From Cohnella sp. SGD-V74 (GTDB lineage: Bacteria > Bacillota > Bacilli > Paenibacillales > Paenibacillaceae), in assembly GCF_003001675.1 (NCBI RefSeq), contig NZ_PVYW01000021.1:97870-161869 (forward strand): DNA of 64,000 bases, read 5' to 3'. Both the position numbers and the translations under genes were made by a program. Below, piece after piece: positions 16,276 through 24,327 of this stretch (positions are counted from its first letter, which is position 1; the number at the start of each line of letters is the position of its first letter). The notes under the pieces were generated by a model. It ran no database searches. It had not been told where the DNA came from and worked only from the letters and a program-made list of their open reading frames with translations.

Positions 16276-18427
16276 CTTCGCCCAGCGTCCTTACGAAGCG
16301 ATCACCCGCGAGGGAGAGACGCTGATCGCCACGCACTGCGCGTTCTGCGGCATGCAGTGCGGCATGAACATTCGCGTGGAGAACGGGACGAATACCGTGC
16401 TCGGCGTGGAGCCGCGGTACGACTTCCCGATGAACGGAGGCCGTCTCTGCCCGAAGGGCGTCTCGGCATACAGGCAAGCCGAACATACAGATCGGCTGCT
16501 CAAGCCTCATATACGCAAGAACGGCGTTCTGACCGAGTCTTCTTGGGACGAGGCGCTGGACCTGATCGCGGGCAAGATTAAGGAGCTTCAGGCCCGGCAC
16601 GGCAAAGATTCTATCGCGATCTACAGCGGCTCGTCCATGACGAACGAGAAGTGCTACATCATGGGCAAATTCGCAAGAATCGGCCTGGGAACGCGATATA
16701 TCGATTACAACGGCAGATATTGCATGGCCGCAGCAGCGACGGGATTCAATCAGACGGTCGGCATCGACCGGGGCTCGACGGGGCCTTGGTCCGACATCAA
16801 GTTCGCCGACGTGCTGCTGATCGCGGGCTCGAATACGGCGGAATGCCATCCGTTGTCCATGCCTTACGTGTGGGGAGCGCGGGACCGGGGAGCGAAGCTG
16901 ATCGTCGTCGACCCGCGGCAGACGAAGACGGCGCTCGCGGCCGACATCCATCTGGATTTGCGTCCCGGCACCGACATCGCCTTGGCCAACGGCCTGCTCC
17001 ATGTCATGATCTCCGAGAATCTGGTCGACCGCGATTTCATCGATCGGCATACATCCGGTTACGAAGCGTTGTCCGAGCTCGTCGCCCGTTACGACCCGGC
17101 TGTCGTATCGGAGATCACCGGCGTCGCGGCCGGGAAGATCGTGGAAGCAGCTCGCGCTTTCGGCAAGGCGAAGAACGGCTTCGTCCTGTTCGCCCGCGGC
17201 GTCGAGCAGCATTCCACCGGCTCCGACACGGTGTCCAACTACGTGAACCTGTGCCTCGTCACCGGCAAGGTCGGGCGGAAGGGAGCGGGCTTCGCCACCT
17301 TCACCGGACAAGGCAACGGACAAGGCGGCCGCGAACACGGTCAGAAGGCGGATCAGCTTCCCGGCTATCGCAAAATTACGGATCCGGCGGCCCGCGCGCA
17401 CATTGCCCAAGTATGGGGAGTCGACGAGAGCGAGATCCCCGGTCCGGGCATCTCCGCCTACGAGATGCTGAAGTCGCTTGGCGAGGAGATCAAGATGCTG
17501 CTGCTCGTCTGCAGCAATCCGATGGTGTCCGCACCCAGCGTCGGCCATGTCGAGCAATACTTGAAGAAGCTCGATTTCTTCGTCGCCATCGATATGTTCC
17601 TCTCCGAATCGGCGGAGCTGGCCGACGTCGTGCTGCCTTCAACGGTATGGCTCGAGGATAACGGAACGACAACGAACGTCGAAGGGCGCGTCATCCGCAT
17701 CAAGGGCATAGACCGGACGCCGGGGGAGAGCAAGCGGGATTGGAAGATCATCTGCGAGCTGGCCGAACGTCTCGGACGCGGACGGTATTTCGACTTCAAT
17801 TCGCCGCAGGAGATTTTCGACGAGCTCCGGATCGCCAGCAAGGGGGGAATCGCCGACTACTCCGGCATAACCTACGATAAGATCGATCGAATGAACGGCG
17901 TATTCTGGCCCTGCCCTTCGGAGGAGCATGAGGGCACCCCGCGGCTGTTCGAAGACCTTCGCTTTAACTTCCCGGACGGCAAGGCGCGCCTGCACGCTTT
18001 CGAGCATACCGGCCCGAACGAGAAAGTCGATCGGGATTATCCGTTCATCCTGACGACCGGACGCGTCGTCTTCCACTACTTGAGCGGCAACCAGACGCGT
18101 CGGATCGAGGCGCTGCGCAAGCTGTGTCCGGACCCTTATTTGGAGATTCATCCGATCTTGGCCGCCCGGTACGGCATCGGCAACGGAGAGTTGGTCAAGG
18201 TCAGCAGCAGGCGGGGCAGCATCTTCGTGCCGGCCAAGATCACGAAGGCGATCCGCGAGGATTCCCTGTTCGTCCCTTATCATTGGGGCAAGACGCTGGC
18301 GATTAACAATCTGACCAATCCGGCGCTCGACCCGAAGTCGAAAATTCCGGAATTCAAGGTGTGCGCGGTGACGCTGGAAAAAGCGAAACGGGAGGAGCTG
18401 CCCCATGGCCAAAGTGCTCTACATTGA
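16250..18427 (+). CDS. molybdopterin oxidoreductase, NarB/NasA-like (probable nitrate reductase catalytic subunit)
   Basis: A 725-residue bis-MGD enzyme. The N-terminal 4Fe-4S motif is CAFCGMQCG plus CPKG (about 30-70). The probable Mo ligand is the Cys of NGRYCMAAA (about residue 160), followed by GSNTAECHP, as in assimilatory and periplasmic nitrate reductases; formate dehydrogenases usually have a different surround. The C-terminal MoCo-binding domain includes TTGRVVFHYLSGNQT. No Tat signal is present, so it is cytoplasmic. AGGAGG at 16233-16238 precedes the ATG at 16250. Nitrate is the likely substrate because a NarK-type transporter is adjacent, but this is not proven. Confidence 0.85.
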   Translation: MEQHAQNADFAQRPYEAITREGETLIATHCAFCGMQCGMNIRVENGTNTVLGVEPRYDFPMNGGRLCPKGVSAYRQAEHTDRLLKPHIRKNGVLTESSWDEALDLIAGKIKELQARHGKDSIAIYSGSSMTNEKCYIMGKFARIGLGTRYIDYNGRYCMAAAATGFNQTVGIDRGSTGPWSDIKFADVLLIAGSNTAECHPLSMPYVWGARDRGAKLIVVDPRQTKTALAADIHLDLRPGTDIALANGLLHVMISENLVDRDFIDRHTSGYEALSELVARYDPAVVSEITGVAAGKIVEAARAFGKAKNGFVLFARGVEQHSTGSDTVSNYVNLCLVTGKVGRKGAGFATFTGQGNGQGGREHGQKADQLPGYRKITDPAARAHIAQVWGVDESEIPGPGISAYEMLKSLGEEIKMLLLVCSNPMVSAPSVGHVEQYLKKLDFFVAIDMFLSESAELADVVLPSTVWLEDNGTTTNVEGRVIRIKGIDRTPGESKRDWKIICELAERLGRGRYFDFNSPQEIFDELRIASKGGIADYSGITYDKIDRMNGVFWPCPSEEHEGTPRLFEDLRFNFPDGKARLHAFEHTGPNEKVDRDYPFILTTGRVVFHYLSGNQTRRIEALRKLCPDPYLEIHPILAARYGIGNGELVKVSSRRGSIFVPAKITKAIREDSLFVPYHWGKTLAINNLTNPALDPKSKIPEFKVCAVTLEKAKREELPHGQSALH

Positions 18428-18950
18428 TTTCGAACGCTGCATCGGCTGCCGGGCGTGCATGATCGGCTGCGAGGAATGCAGCGGCCACGACCACTTGTCG
18501 CGCATGTTCGTGGACGAGTTGAGTCCCGGAGAGACGGTTGCGACCTCGCCGACGCCGTGCATGCACTGCGTCACCCCGGCTTGCGCCGAGTCTTGCCCCG
18601 TCCAGGCGATCTCGGTGCTGGACGGGGTCGTGCTATCGGCCTCCCAGGAGAAGTGCATCGGCTGCAAAAATTGTACTTACGCTTGCCCGTTCGGAATTCC
18701 GAGAGTGGACGAAACCCGCAATCTGATGTACAAGTGCGATCTGTGCTACGACCGAACCTCCAAGGGCCGCCCGCCGATGTGCGTCAGCGTGTGCCCGACC
18801 GATACGATCCTGTTTCTGGACGAGGAGGAAGCCCGGCACAAGAGGAGCAAGCCCGTTCAGTACGTATGGGATTTCGGGGGGACGGCCATCGAGACGAGAA
18901 CCGTCGTCGGAATTCCCGACACGGATACGCACCGGTTCGGCTACCACTGA
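18405..18950 (+). CDS. four-cluster 4Fe-4S electron-transfer subunit (NrfC/DmsB type)
   Basis: A 181-residue ferredoxin-like protein with four cysteine groups: CIGCRACMIGC, CMHCVTPACAESC, CIGCKNCTYAC and CDLCYDR with MCVSVC. This is the pattern of electron-transfer subunits of the DMSO-reductase family. It should carry electrons from the membrane protein to the Mo subunit. Its ATG lies 23 bases inside the end of the catalytic gene, so translation is coupled. No signal peptide is present, so it stays cytoplasmic with the catalytic subunit. Confidence 0.9.
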   Translation: MAKVLYIDFERCIGCRACMIGCEECSGHDHLSRMFVDELSPGETVATSPTPCMHCVTPACAESCPVQAISVLDGVVLSASQEKCIGCKNCTYACPFGIPRVDETRNLMYKCDLCYDRTSKGRPPMCVSVCPTDTILFLDEEEARHKRSKPVQYVWDFGGTAIETRTVVGIPDTDTHRFGYH

Positions 18951-18988
18951 GCCGAAGCTGCCCGCAGGATGAAAGGAGCCAAGGAATC

Positions 18989-19507
18989 ATGTGGAAAAAA
19001 ATCGACCGGTATTTGCGCGAGCAAGCTCTGAATATTAACCGGGAGAAGGAGCTGGAGATGAACCGGAGGGGGTTTATCGCGGCTTCTCTCGGCCTGCTCG
19101 GCGTGCTCTTCCTCGGGTCGTTCCCGTTCGCGGCGCGCGCGCTCAAGCCGGAGAACAAGCCGAAGCTGCCTGCGGTCCGCATCGCCGGTCTGGACGAACT
19201 GAAGGTTGGCGACAGCAGGCCGTTCCAGTACCCGCACGATAACGAACCCTCGCTGCTGATCCGGCTCGCCGAGAACAAGTTCCGCTCGTACCAGATCAAA
19301 TGCACGCATCTCGGTTGTCCCGTGTATTGGGATAAGGCGACTTACAAGATGACTTGCCCTTGCCACAACGGGTTCTTCTCGGTGGAAGACGGCTCGGTGC
19401 TGGCCGGACCGCCGCAGCGGGCGCTGCCGGCAGTGGAGCTCGACTTGCGCGCCGACGGCGTGTACGCGGTCGGACTTGTTCCTGTAGAAGGGCACGAGGG
19501 GGTATAG
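18989..19507 (+). CDS. Rieske 2Fe-2S protein with Tat-like signal anchor
   Basis: A 172-residue protein with a twin-arginine-like N-terminal anchor (NRRGFIAASLGLLG, then FPFAARAL) and a Rieske domain with both ligand pairs (CTHLGC and CPCHNGFF). Rieske centres usually take electrons from quinol at the outer membrane face. Presence of one in a molybdoenzyme operon, together with a b-type membrane subunit, suggests a quinol-oxidising module like a reduced bc complex. AAGGAG lies upstream of the ATG at 18989. It is followed at once by a small membrane protein. Confidence 0.9.
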   Translation: MWKKIDRYLREQALNINREKELEMNRRGFIAASLGLLGVLFLGSFPFAARALKPENKPKLPAVRIAGLDELKVGDSRPFQYPHDNEPSLLIRLAENKFRSYQIKCTHLGCPVYWDKATYKMTCPCHNGFFSVEDGSVLAGPPQRALPAVELDLRADGVYAVGLVPVEGHEGV

Positions 19508-19511
19508 AGCG

Positions 19512-19703
19512 ATGAGAATGGTATGGTGGTTCTTGATCTTCTTCCTGGCGGCGCAAATTATTTTGGTGCAATTCATGGTGGAATCGTACTTGGCGGGGCA
19601 CCACGACCATCTCCCCTACTACTTGGCGGCGCTGGGTTTCGTCTTCATCATGGGGGTTCTGATGTACCTGTACTTCCGCGAAGTGGACGATACGAGAGAC
19701 TAG
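19512..19703 (+). CDS. small two-helix membrane protein of the molybdoenzyme operon
   Basis: A 63-residue protein with two helices (about 4-22 and 36-55) joined by a His-rich loop (LAGHHDHLPYY). It starts four bases after the Rieske gene, close enough for coupling. It has no family I recognise. Its likely role is as an accessory subunit or assembly factor of the membrane module. The three nearby histidines in the loop could bind haem or metal, which is only a guess. Confidence 0.6.
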   Translation: MRMVWWFLIFFLAAQIILVQFMVESYLAGHHDHLPYYLAALGFVFIMGVLMYLYFREVDDTRD

Positions 19704-19937
19704 AGAGGGGCTTTTGTCCCATAAGTCATTAGAAGGGCAACAACATAGAATGATCGACCCATAACCATGGGGATATATCTCCTTACACTGCTGATACGGT
19801 CATGAAATTAGGAATGGATTAACCCGTAACAGGGTAATTTCATGACCGTATGAGGCAGACGCTTCGCTCTACAGGAGATATATCCCCATTCTTTTTATCG
19901 ATCATTTCTATTTGCCCTGACTTATGGGACAGCCTCT
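19704..19937. mobile_element. 234-bp MITE-like inverted-repeat element
   Basis: The two ends are inverted repeats: AGAGGGGCTTTTGTCCCATA on the left and, read from the other strand, AGAGGCTGTCCCATAAGTCA on the right. Further nested pairs continue inward: a block around TGGGGATATATCTCCT with AGGAGATATATCCCCA, and TACGGTCATGAAATTA with TAATTTCATGACCGTA, so most of the element can fold into one hairpin. It encodes no protein. It begins right behind a stop codon and sits between convergent genes, where it may also act as a two-way terminator. No target duplication is evident. A related short copy lies at 28514. Confidence 0.65.
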
Positions 19938-19946
19938 TGGCCGTCG

Positions 19947-21452
19947 TCAGGATTCGCGGCGGTAGGACGTGATGTCGCTGAACAGCGCGGCATACTGTTT
20001 GACTTCGCCGGCGTCGTTCTTAATGCTGCTGATCGTAAGCCACTCGAGATAGTGCTCCCCGTCCTTTTTGCGGTTCCAGATTTCGCCTTGCCACGAGCCC
20101 TGCTCCTTGATGGAGGCCCACATCCGTTCGTAGAAAGCTTTACTCTGCTTGCCGGACTTGAGAATGTTCGGATTGCGGCCGATCACTTCGTGCTGCTCGT
20201 AACCGGTCAGCCGGGTAAAGGAGTCGTTCACGGACAGGATCGTGCCCGAGGTATCCGTGATCATGATGCCCTGCTTGGTCGACTTGACGATGTCGGAGTA
20301 GAGGGAAAGCTTCTCCTGGTAGTACATCCAGAACACCAGAATAAGGCTGGCGAGCGCGAATTGCGACAAGGCCATGAAGCCGATCGCGTAATGTCCGGTG
20401 ACGTTGTAGATCAGCGTCAGCACGAGAGGAGGGAAGAAGCCGCCCAGTCCTCCCATCGCGGAAATGACTCCGTTCGCGATCCCGGCCTGACTGACGAAGT
20501 AGAGAGGAACGAGCTTAAAGATCGTGCCGTTCCCCGTGCCGGCGCATACGGCGATGATAAGGCAGCCGATCGTATACCACGCCATGCTCGGCGCGAACGA
20601 CAGCAGGATCGCCGATACGGTCAGGCCGGCGAACACCGCCATCAGGATGCTGAACGGGTTGTACTTGTCTCCGAGCCATCCTCCGATGGGCCTGAACAAA
20701 GTCGCCAGACCGATGAAACCCGCCGTTCTCATTCCCGCGTCCACCTTGGTCAGGCCGAAATGGCTGACCAGGAAGTTGGGAAGATATACAGTGAACGCGA
20801 CGAAGCTGCCGAACGTAATGAAGTAGAACAGGCAGAGCAGCCATAGCTTCTCGTTGCGGTACACCGACCGAAGCTGCTGGACCAGGGAGGCTTTGTTTTT
20901 CGGTTCGCGGGCATCGCCGAATAACACATTCAGTGCCGCGAATAGAACGAGCAGAACGCTATAGAGGAGCACGGTGCGTTTCCAACCCCAGATGCCGGCT
21001 GCGACGGGGGCTCCGAAGGTCGAGATGGCAGTGCCCAGGTTCCCGATTCCGTAGATTCCGTTGACGAAGCCGTGCTTTTCTTTCGGATAGTACCTGGGGA
21101 GCGAAGTGACCCCGATGGAGAAGACGGCTCCACCGATTCCCAGAAACAGGCCGCCGACGATCAGAGCGGAGAAGGTATTCGCCGCGAAGCCGAGCCATGC
21201 GATCGGCGCGAGCAGAAGCGCGAAGCTGATCGCAAACAAAAGCCGGGCTCCGTAGCGGTTCGTCCAATAACCGATCGGAATTCTCATGAGCGATCCGATC
21301 AAGACGGGCGTCGCTGTCACCCAGGCCACCTGCCCGGAAGTCAAAGCGATGTCTTCTTTGATCGAAGGCATCAAGGAAGACAGGATCACCCAGACCATGA
21401 AGCCGAGCGTCAAGCTTGCCGTCTGCAGAGGCAGTTGTAGGTTTCTCTTCAT
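19947..21452 (-). CDS. NarK-type nitrate/nitrite transporter fused to a PAS domain
   Basis: A 501-residue protein. Residues 1 to about 378 form a 12-helix MFS transporter of the nitrate/nitrite porter family (for example IGIGGAVFSIGVTSLPRYYP and GTGNGTIFKLVPLYF). The last 120 residues are a PAS domain (GIMITDTSGTILSVNDSFTR, then LTGYEQHEVIGRNPNILKSG, ending in a PAC-like strand region with FSDITSYR). PAS domains sense ligands or redox state and usually precede kinase or GGDEF domains; here nothing follows. The tail may gate transport or signal nitrate flux. The gene is convergent with the molybdoenzyme operon. Confidence 0.88.
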   Translation of the reverse strand: MKRNLQLPLQTASLTLGFMVWVILSSLMPSIKEDIALTSGQVAWVTATPVLIGSLMRIPIGYWTNRYGARLLFAISFALLLAPIAWLGFAANTFSALIVGGLFLGIGGAVFSIGVTSLPRYYPKEKHGFVNGIYGIGNLGTAISTFGAPVAAGIWGWKRTVLLYSVLLVLFAALNVLFGDAREPKNKASLVQQLRSVYRNEKLWLLCLFYFITFGSFVAFTVYLPNFLVSHFGLTKVDAGMRTAGFIGLATLFRPIGGWLGDKYNPFSILMAVFAGLTVSAILLSFAPSMAWYTIGCLIIAVCAGTGNGTIFKLVPLYFVSQAGIANGVISAMGGLGGFFPPLVLTLIYNVTGHYAIGFMALSQFALASLILVFWMYYQEKLSLYSDIVKSTKQGIMITDTSGTILSVNDSFTRLTGYEQHEVIGRNPNILKSGKQSKAFYERMWASIKEQGSWQGEIWNRKKDGEHYLEWLTISSIKNDAGEVKQYAALFSDITSYRRES

Positions 21453-21546
21453 CTTCTCATCCTCGCTTGAAATTCGTGGTTTTTATTATGCCATCGGCGA
21501 GGACTCCTTATCAGCCTGACAAGAATTGTGAATATTCTACATAAAG

Positions 21547-21607
21547 TTTGCACTTTATGATGAATGATTTGCACTATATTTGCACTATATAAATATTTGT
21601 TTGCATT
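21547..21607. promoter_or_regulatory. four helically phased TTTGCAYT direct repeats
   Basis: TTTGCACT occurs at 21547, 21568 and 21579, and TTTGCATT at 21600. The spacings are 21, 11 and 21 bases, so all copies lie on the same face of the helix. They sit in the AT-rich region between the divergent nitrate transporter and diaminopimelate dehydrogenase genes. The binding protein is unknown; a regulator that binds tandem sites is expected. Confidence 0.6.
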
Positions 21608-21697
21608 AAAGCGTTGATGAACTTAAAATACTAAAATATCAAAGCAGAAAATTTGTTGATTTTCTACAAATTAGCGGAAAATCGCGGGAGGAAAGAG

Positions 21698-22675
21698 ATG
21701 GGCAAGATCAAGGTAGGCATCGTCGGGTATGGCAATCTGGGCAAGGGAGTGGAGAAGGCTCTCGCGCAAAATCCGGATATGGAACTGGTCGCCGTATTTA
21801 CGCGCAGGCAGCCGGATCAACTGGCTTCGGGCGGCGTGAAGTTCGAACACGTCTCGGCGGCGGAGCAGTATAAAGGCGTGATCGACGTCATGATTCTGTG
21901 CGGCGGTTCGGCAACCGACTTGCCGGAGCAGACTCCGGCCATCGCCCGCTTGTTCAATACAGTGGACAGCTTCGACACGCATGCGAAAATTCCGGAGTTC
22001 TACGACACGGTCGACGCCGCGGCGAAGCAGGGCGGCAATCTGAGCGTCATCTCGACGGGGTGGGACCCGGGGCTGTTCTCGCTGAACAGGCTGCTGGCCC
22101 AATCGATTCTCCCGCAAGGCACGGACTACACGTTCTGGGGCAAAGGCGTCAGCCAAGGCCACTCCGACGCGATCCGCCGCGTACCGGGAGTGAAAGCCGG
22201 CGTGCAATATACGGTTCCGGTGCAAGAGGTCATCGAGCGCATTCGCTCGGGCGAGACGCCGGATCTGACGACTCGCGAGAAGCATCTTCGCCAGTGCTTC
22301 GTCGTGGCCGAAGAGGGCGCCGATCGGGAAGCGATTCGCGAGACGATCGTGTCGATGCCCAACTACTTCTCCGATTACGATACGACGGTGACGTTCATTA
22401 CCGAAGAGGAGCTGCAAGCCGAGCATCAGGGCATGCCTCACGGCGGATTCGTCATTCGCAGCGGCATCACCGGGGAGAGCACGAAGCAGATTATCGAATT
22501 CGGCCTGAAGCTGGAGAGCAATCCGGAATTTACCGCGAGCGTGCTCGTCGCTTATGCGAGAGCAGGCGTCCGCCTGAGCCGGGAAGGCCAAGCCGGAGCG
22601 AAGACGGTATTCGACATTCCGTTCGCGTATTTGTCTCCGAAATCGGGCGAAGAACTGCGCCGCGATCTGCTGTAA
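21698..22675 (+). CDS. ddh: meso-diaminopimelate D-dehydrogenase
   Basis: A 325-residue NADPH-dependent enzyme that converts tetrahydrodipicolinate plus ammonia directly to meso-diaminopimelate for lysine and peptidoglycan. The Rossmann motif GIVGYGNLGKGVE and the family segments CGGSATDLPEQ, STGWDPGLFSLNR, GKGVSQGHSDAIRR and HGGFVIRSG are clear. A longer frame starts at 21653, but GGGAGG precedes the ATG at 21698. It fixes free ammonium, as does the next gene. A weak hairpin with a short T-run follows the stop. Confidence 0.95.
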   Translation: MGKIKVGIVGYGNLGKGVEKALAQNPDMELVAVFTRRQPDQLASGGVKFEHVSAAEQYKGVIDVMILCGGSATDLPEQTPAIARLFNTVDSFDTHAKIPEFYDTVDAAAKQGGNLSVISTGWDPGLFSLNRLLAQSILPQGTDYTFWGKGVSQGHSDAIRRVPGVKAGVQYTVPVQEVIERIRSGETPDLTTREKHLRQCFVVAEEGADREAIRETIVSMPNYFSDYDTTVTFITEEELQAEHQGMPHGGFVIRSGITGESTKQIIEFGLKLESNPEFTASVLVAYARAGVRLSREGQAGAKTVFDIPFAYLSPKSGEELRRDLL

Positions 22676-22725
22676 TCCAGGTTCATCGCGGATTTTGATC
22701 GGCTGCGAAAAAATCTTTTATTGGA

Positions 22726-22768
22726 ATTACAAAGCGCATTTTATTAAAATTTGTAATCAAAGATGCGC
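22726..22768. promoter_or_regulatory. two interleaved inverted repeats before the glutamate dehydrogenase gene
   Basis: ATTACAAA (22726-22733) pairs with TTTGTAAT (22750-22757), and GCGCAT (22734-22739) pairs with ATGCGC (22763-22768). The two pairings cannot form together. They may be operator half-sites of an activator or repressor, or alternative RNA folds. A TATAAA follows at about 22774. Confidence 0.4.
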
Positions 22769-22844
22769 TAAAGTATAAAAAAATAATCAAAAACTGCAAA
22801 CGGCGCGGCATGTCGCTACCGTTCAGTCTAAAGGAGCGTCCAAC

Positions 22845-24215
22845 TTGACCACAGTTCTGGATAGGCAGCAAGCAGCGAAAGATTACGTGCAATCGGTTTA
22901 CGAGACGGTCATCAACCGCAACCAAGGCGAAAGAGAGTTTTTCCAAGCCGTCAAAGAAATTCTCGATTCCTTGATCCCGGTCTTCGAAGTCAATCCGCAT
23001 TACATCGAGCACAGAATTCTGGAGCGCATTACCGAGCCTGAGCGCGTCGTCTATTTCCGGGTGCCTTGGATCGACGACAAAGGCGTGCCGCAAGTCAACC
23101 GCGGATTCCGCGTGCAGTTCAACAGTGCGCTTGGGCCATACAAGGGCGGCCTCCGGTTCCACCCGTCGGTTAACGCGAGCATCATCAAATTCCTCGGCTT
23201 CGAGCAAATCTTCAAAAACTCGTTGACCGGCCAACCGATCGGCGGCGGCAAAGGCGGCTCCGACTTCGATCCGAAGGGCAAGTCGGAGAACGAAGTGATG
23301 CGCTTCACGCAAAGCTTCATGACGGAACTGTACCGCTACATCGGTCCGGACGTTGACGTTCCGGCCGGCGACATCGGCGTCGGAGCCCGCGAGATCGGCT
23401 ACATGTTCGGTCAATACAAGCGGATCAGAAGCGGCAACGAAGCCGGCGTTCTGACGGGCAAAGGGCTGCTCTACGGCGGAAGTCTCGCTCGTAAGGAAGC
23501 GACGGGTTACGGCTGCGTCTACTTCGTGAACGAGATGCTGCAAGCGAAAGGCCTGAGCTTCGAAGGAAGCACGGTCGTCGTCTCCGGTTCGGGCAACGTG
23601 TCCATCTACGCGATCGAGAAAGCGCAGCAGCTCGGCGCGAAGATCGTGGCGTGCAGCGACTCCAACGGCTACATCTACGATCCGAACGGAATCGATCTGG
23701 ATCTCGTGAAGCAGCTGAAGGAAGTTGAGCGCAAGCGGATCAGCGAGTACGTTCTTAAGCACCCGCACGCGGTTTACACGCCGGGCTGCGAAGGCATCTG
23801 GTCGATCCCTTGCGACATCGCTCTTCCTTGCGCGACGCAGAACGAGATCGACGAGAAAGACGCCGAGCTGCTCGTGAAGAACGGCGTCAAGGCGATCGGC
23901 GAAGGCGCCAACATGCCTTCCACGCTGTCTGCTATCGATGTCTTCCTGAACAACGGCGTCCTGTTCGGACCGGCCAAAGCGGCCAACGCCGGAGGCGTGG
24001 CGGTGTCCTCGCTGGAAATGTCCCAGAACAGCATGCGCTTGTCCTGGACGTTCGAGGAAGTCGACGCCAAGCTTCACGACATCATGCGCAACATCTATCG
24101 TCACAGCGTCGAAGCGGCTGACAAGTACGGCTATCCCGGCAACCTGGTCGTCGGCGCGAACATCGCCGGCTTCGTCAGAGTCGCCGACACGATGATCGCT
24201 CAAGGCGTCGTATAA
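22845..24215 (+). CDS. gdhA: glutamate dehydrogenase (GdhA-type, probably NADP-dependent)
   Basis: A 456-residue enzyme that makes glutamate from 2-oxoglutarate and ammonium. The length and N-terminal extension are those of the hexameric GdhA type. Catalytic motifs are seen: YKGGLRFHPSVN, QPIGGGKGGSDF with its lysine, PAGDIGVGAREIGYM, and the nucleotide fold VVVSGSGNVSIYAIEK. The start is a TTG at 22845 with AAGGAGCG upstream. Cofactor choice is inferred from the family. It fits with nitrate uptake and reduction encoded to the left. Confidence 0.95.
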   Translation: MTTVLDRQQAAKDYVQSVYETVINRNQGEREFFQAVKEILDSLIPVFEVNPHYIEHRILERITEPERVVYFRVPWIDDKGVPQVNRGFRVQFNSALGPYKGGLRFHPSVNASIIKFLGFEQIFKNSLTGQPIGGGKGGSDFDPKGKSENEVMRFTQSFMTELYRYIGPDVDVPAGDIGVGAREIGYMFGQYKRIRSGNEAGVLTGKGLLYGGSLARKEATGYGCVYFVNEMLQAKGLSFEGSTVVVSGSGNVSIYAIEKAQQLGAKIVACSDSNGYIYDPNGIDLDLVKQLKEVERKRISEYVLKHPHAVYTPGCEGIWSIPCDIALPCATQNEIDEKDAELLVKNGVKAIGEGANMPSTLSAIDVFLNNGVLFGPAKAANAGGVAVSSLEMSQNSMRLSWTFEEVDAKLHDIMRNIYRHSVEAADKYGYPGNLVVGANIAGFVRVADTMIAQGVV

Positions 24216-24256
24216 GAACGGTTCCCGAGAACGGCAAGCAATAGCACTCATTCAAT

Positions 24257-24293
24257 GAAGCGGCCATGGATTCCATGCGCCGCTTCTGCTTTT
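24257..24293 (+). terminator. rho-independent terminator of gdhA
   Basis: GAAGCGGC (24257-24264) pairs with GCCGCTTC (24279-24286), with CATGGA/TCCATG inside, followed by TGCTTTT. Confidence 0.8.
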
Positions 24294-24327
24294 AATGTGA
24301 TAAAATAGGCACAGCATTCCTATCTCG

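Noticed and set aside
15893..17557. A 554-codon leftward open frame opposite the molybdoenzyme gene
   Set aside because: Antisense shadow of a gene with intact Fe-S and Mo-ligand motifs; no ribosome site or domain.
18455..18988. N-terminal extension of the Rieske frame across the Fe-S gene
   Set aside because: The extension is out of frame with the four-cluster Fe-S protein and Arg-rich; the ATG at 18989 has its own ribosome site and begins the signal anchor.
22683..24251. A 522-codon leftward open frame opposite gdhA
   Set aside because: gdhA is certain on the other strand; the frame has no recognisable motif.
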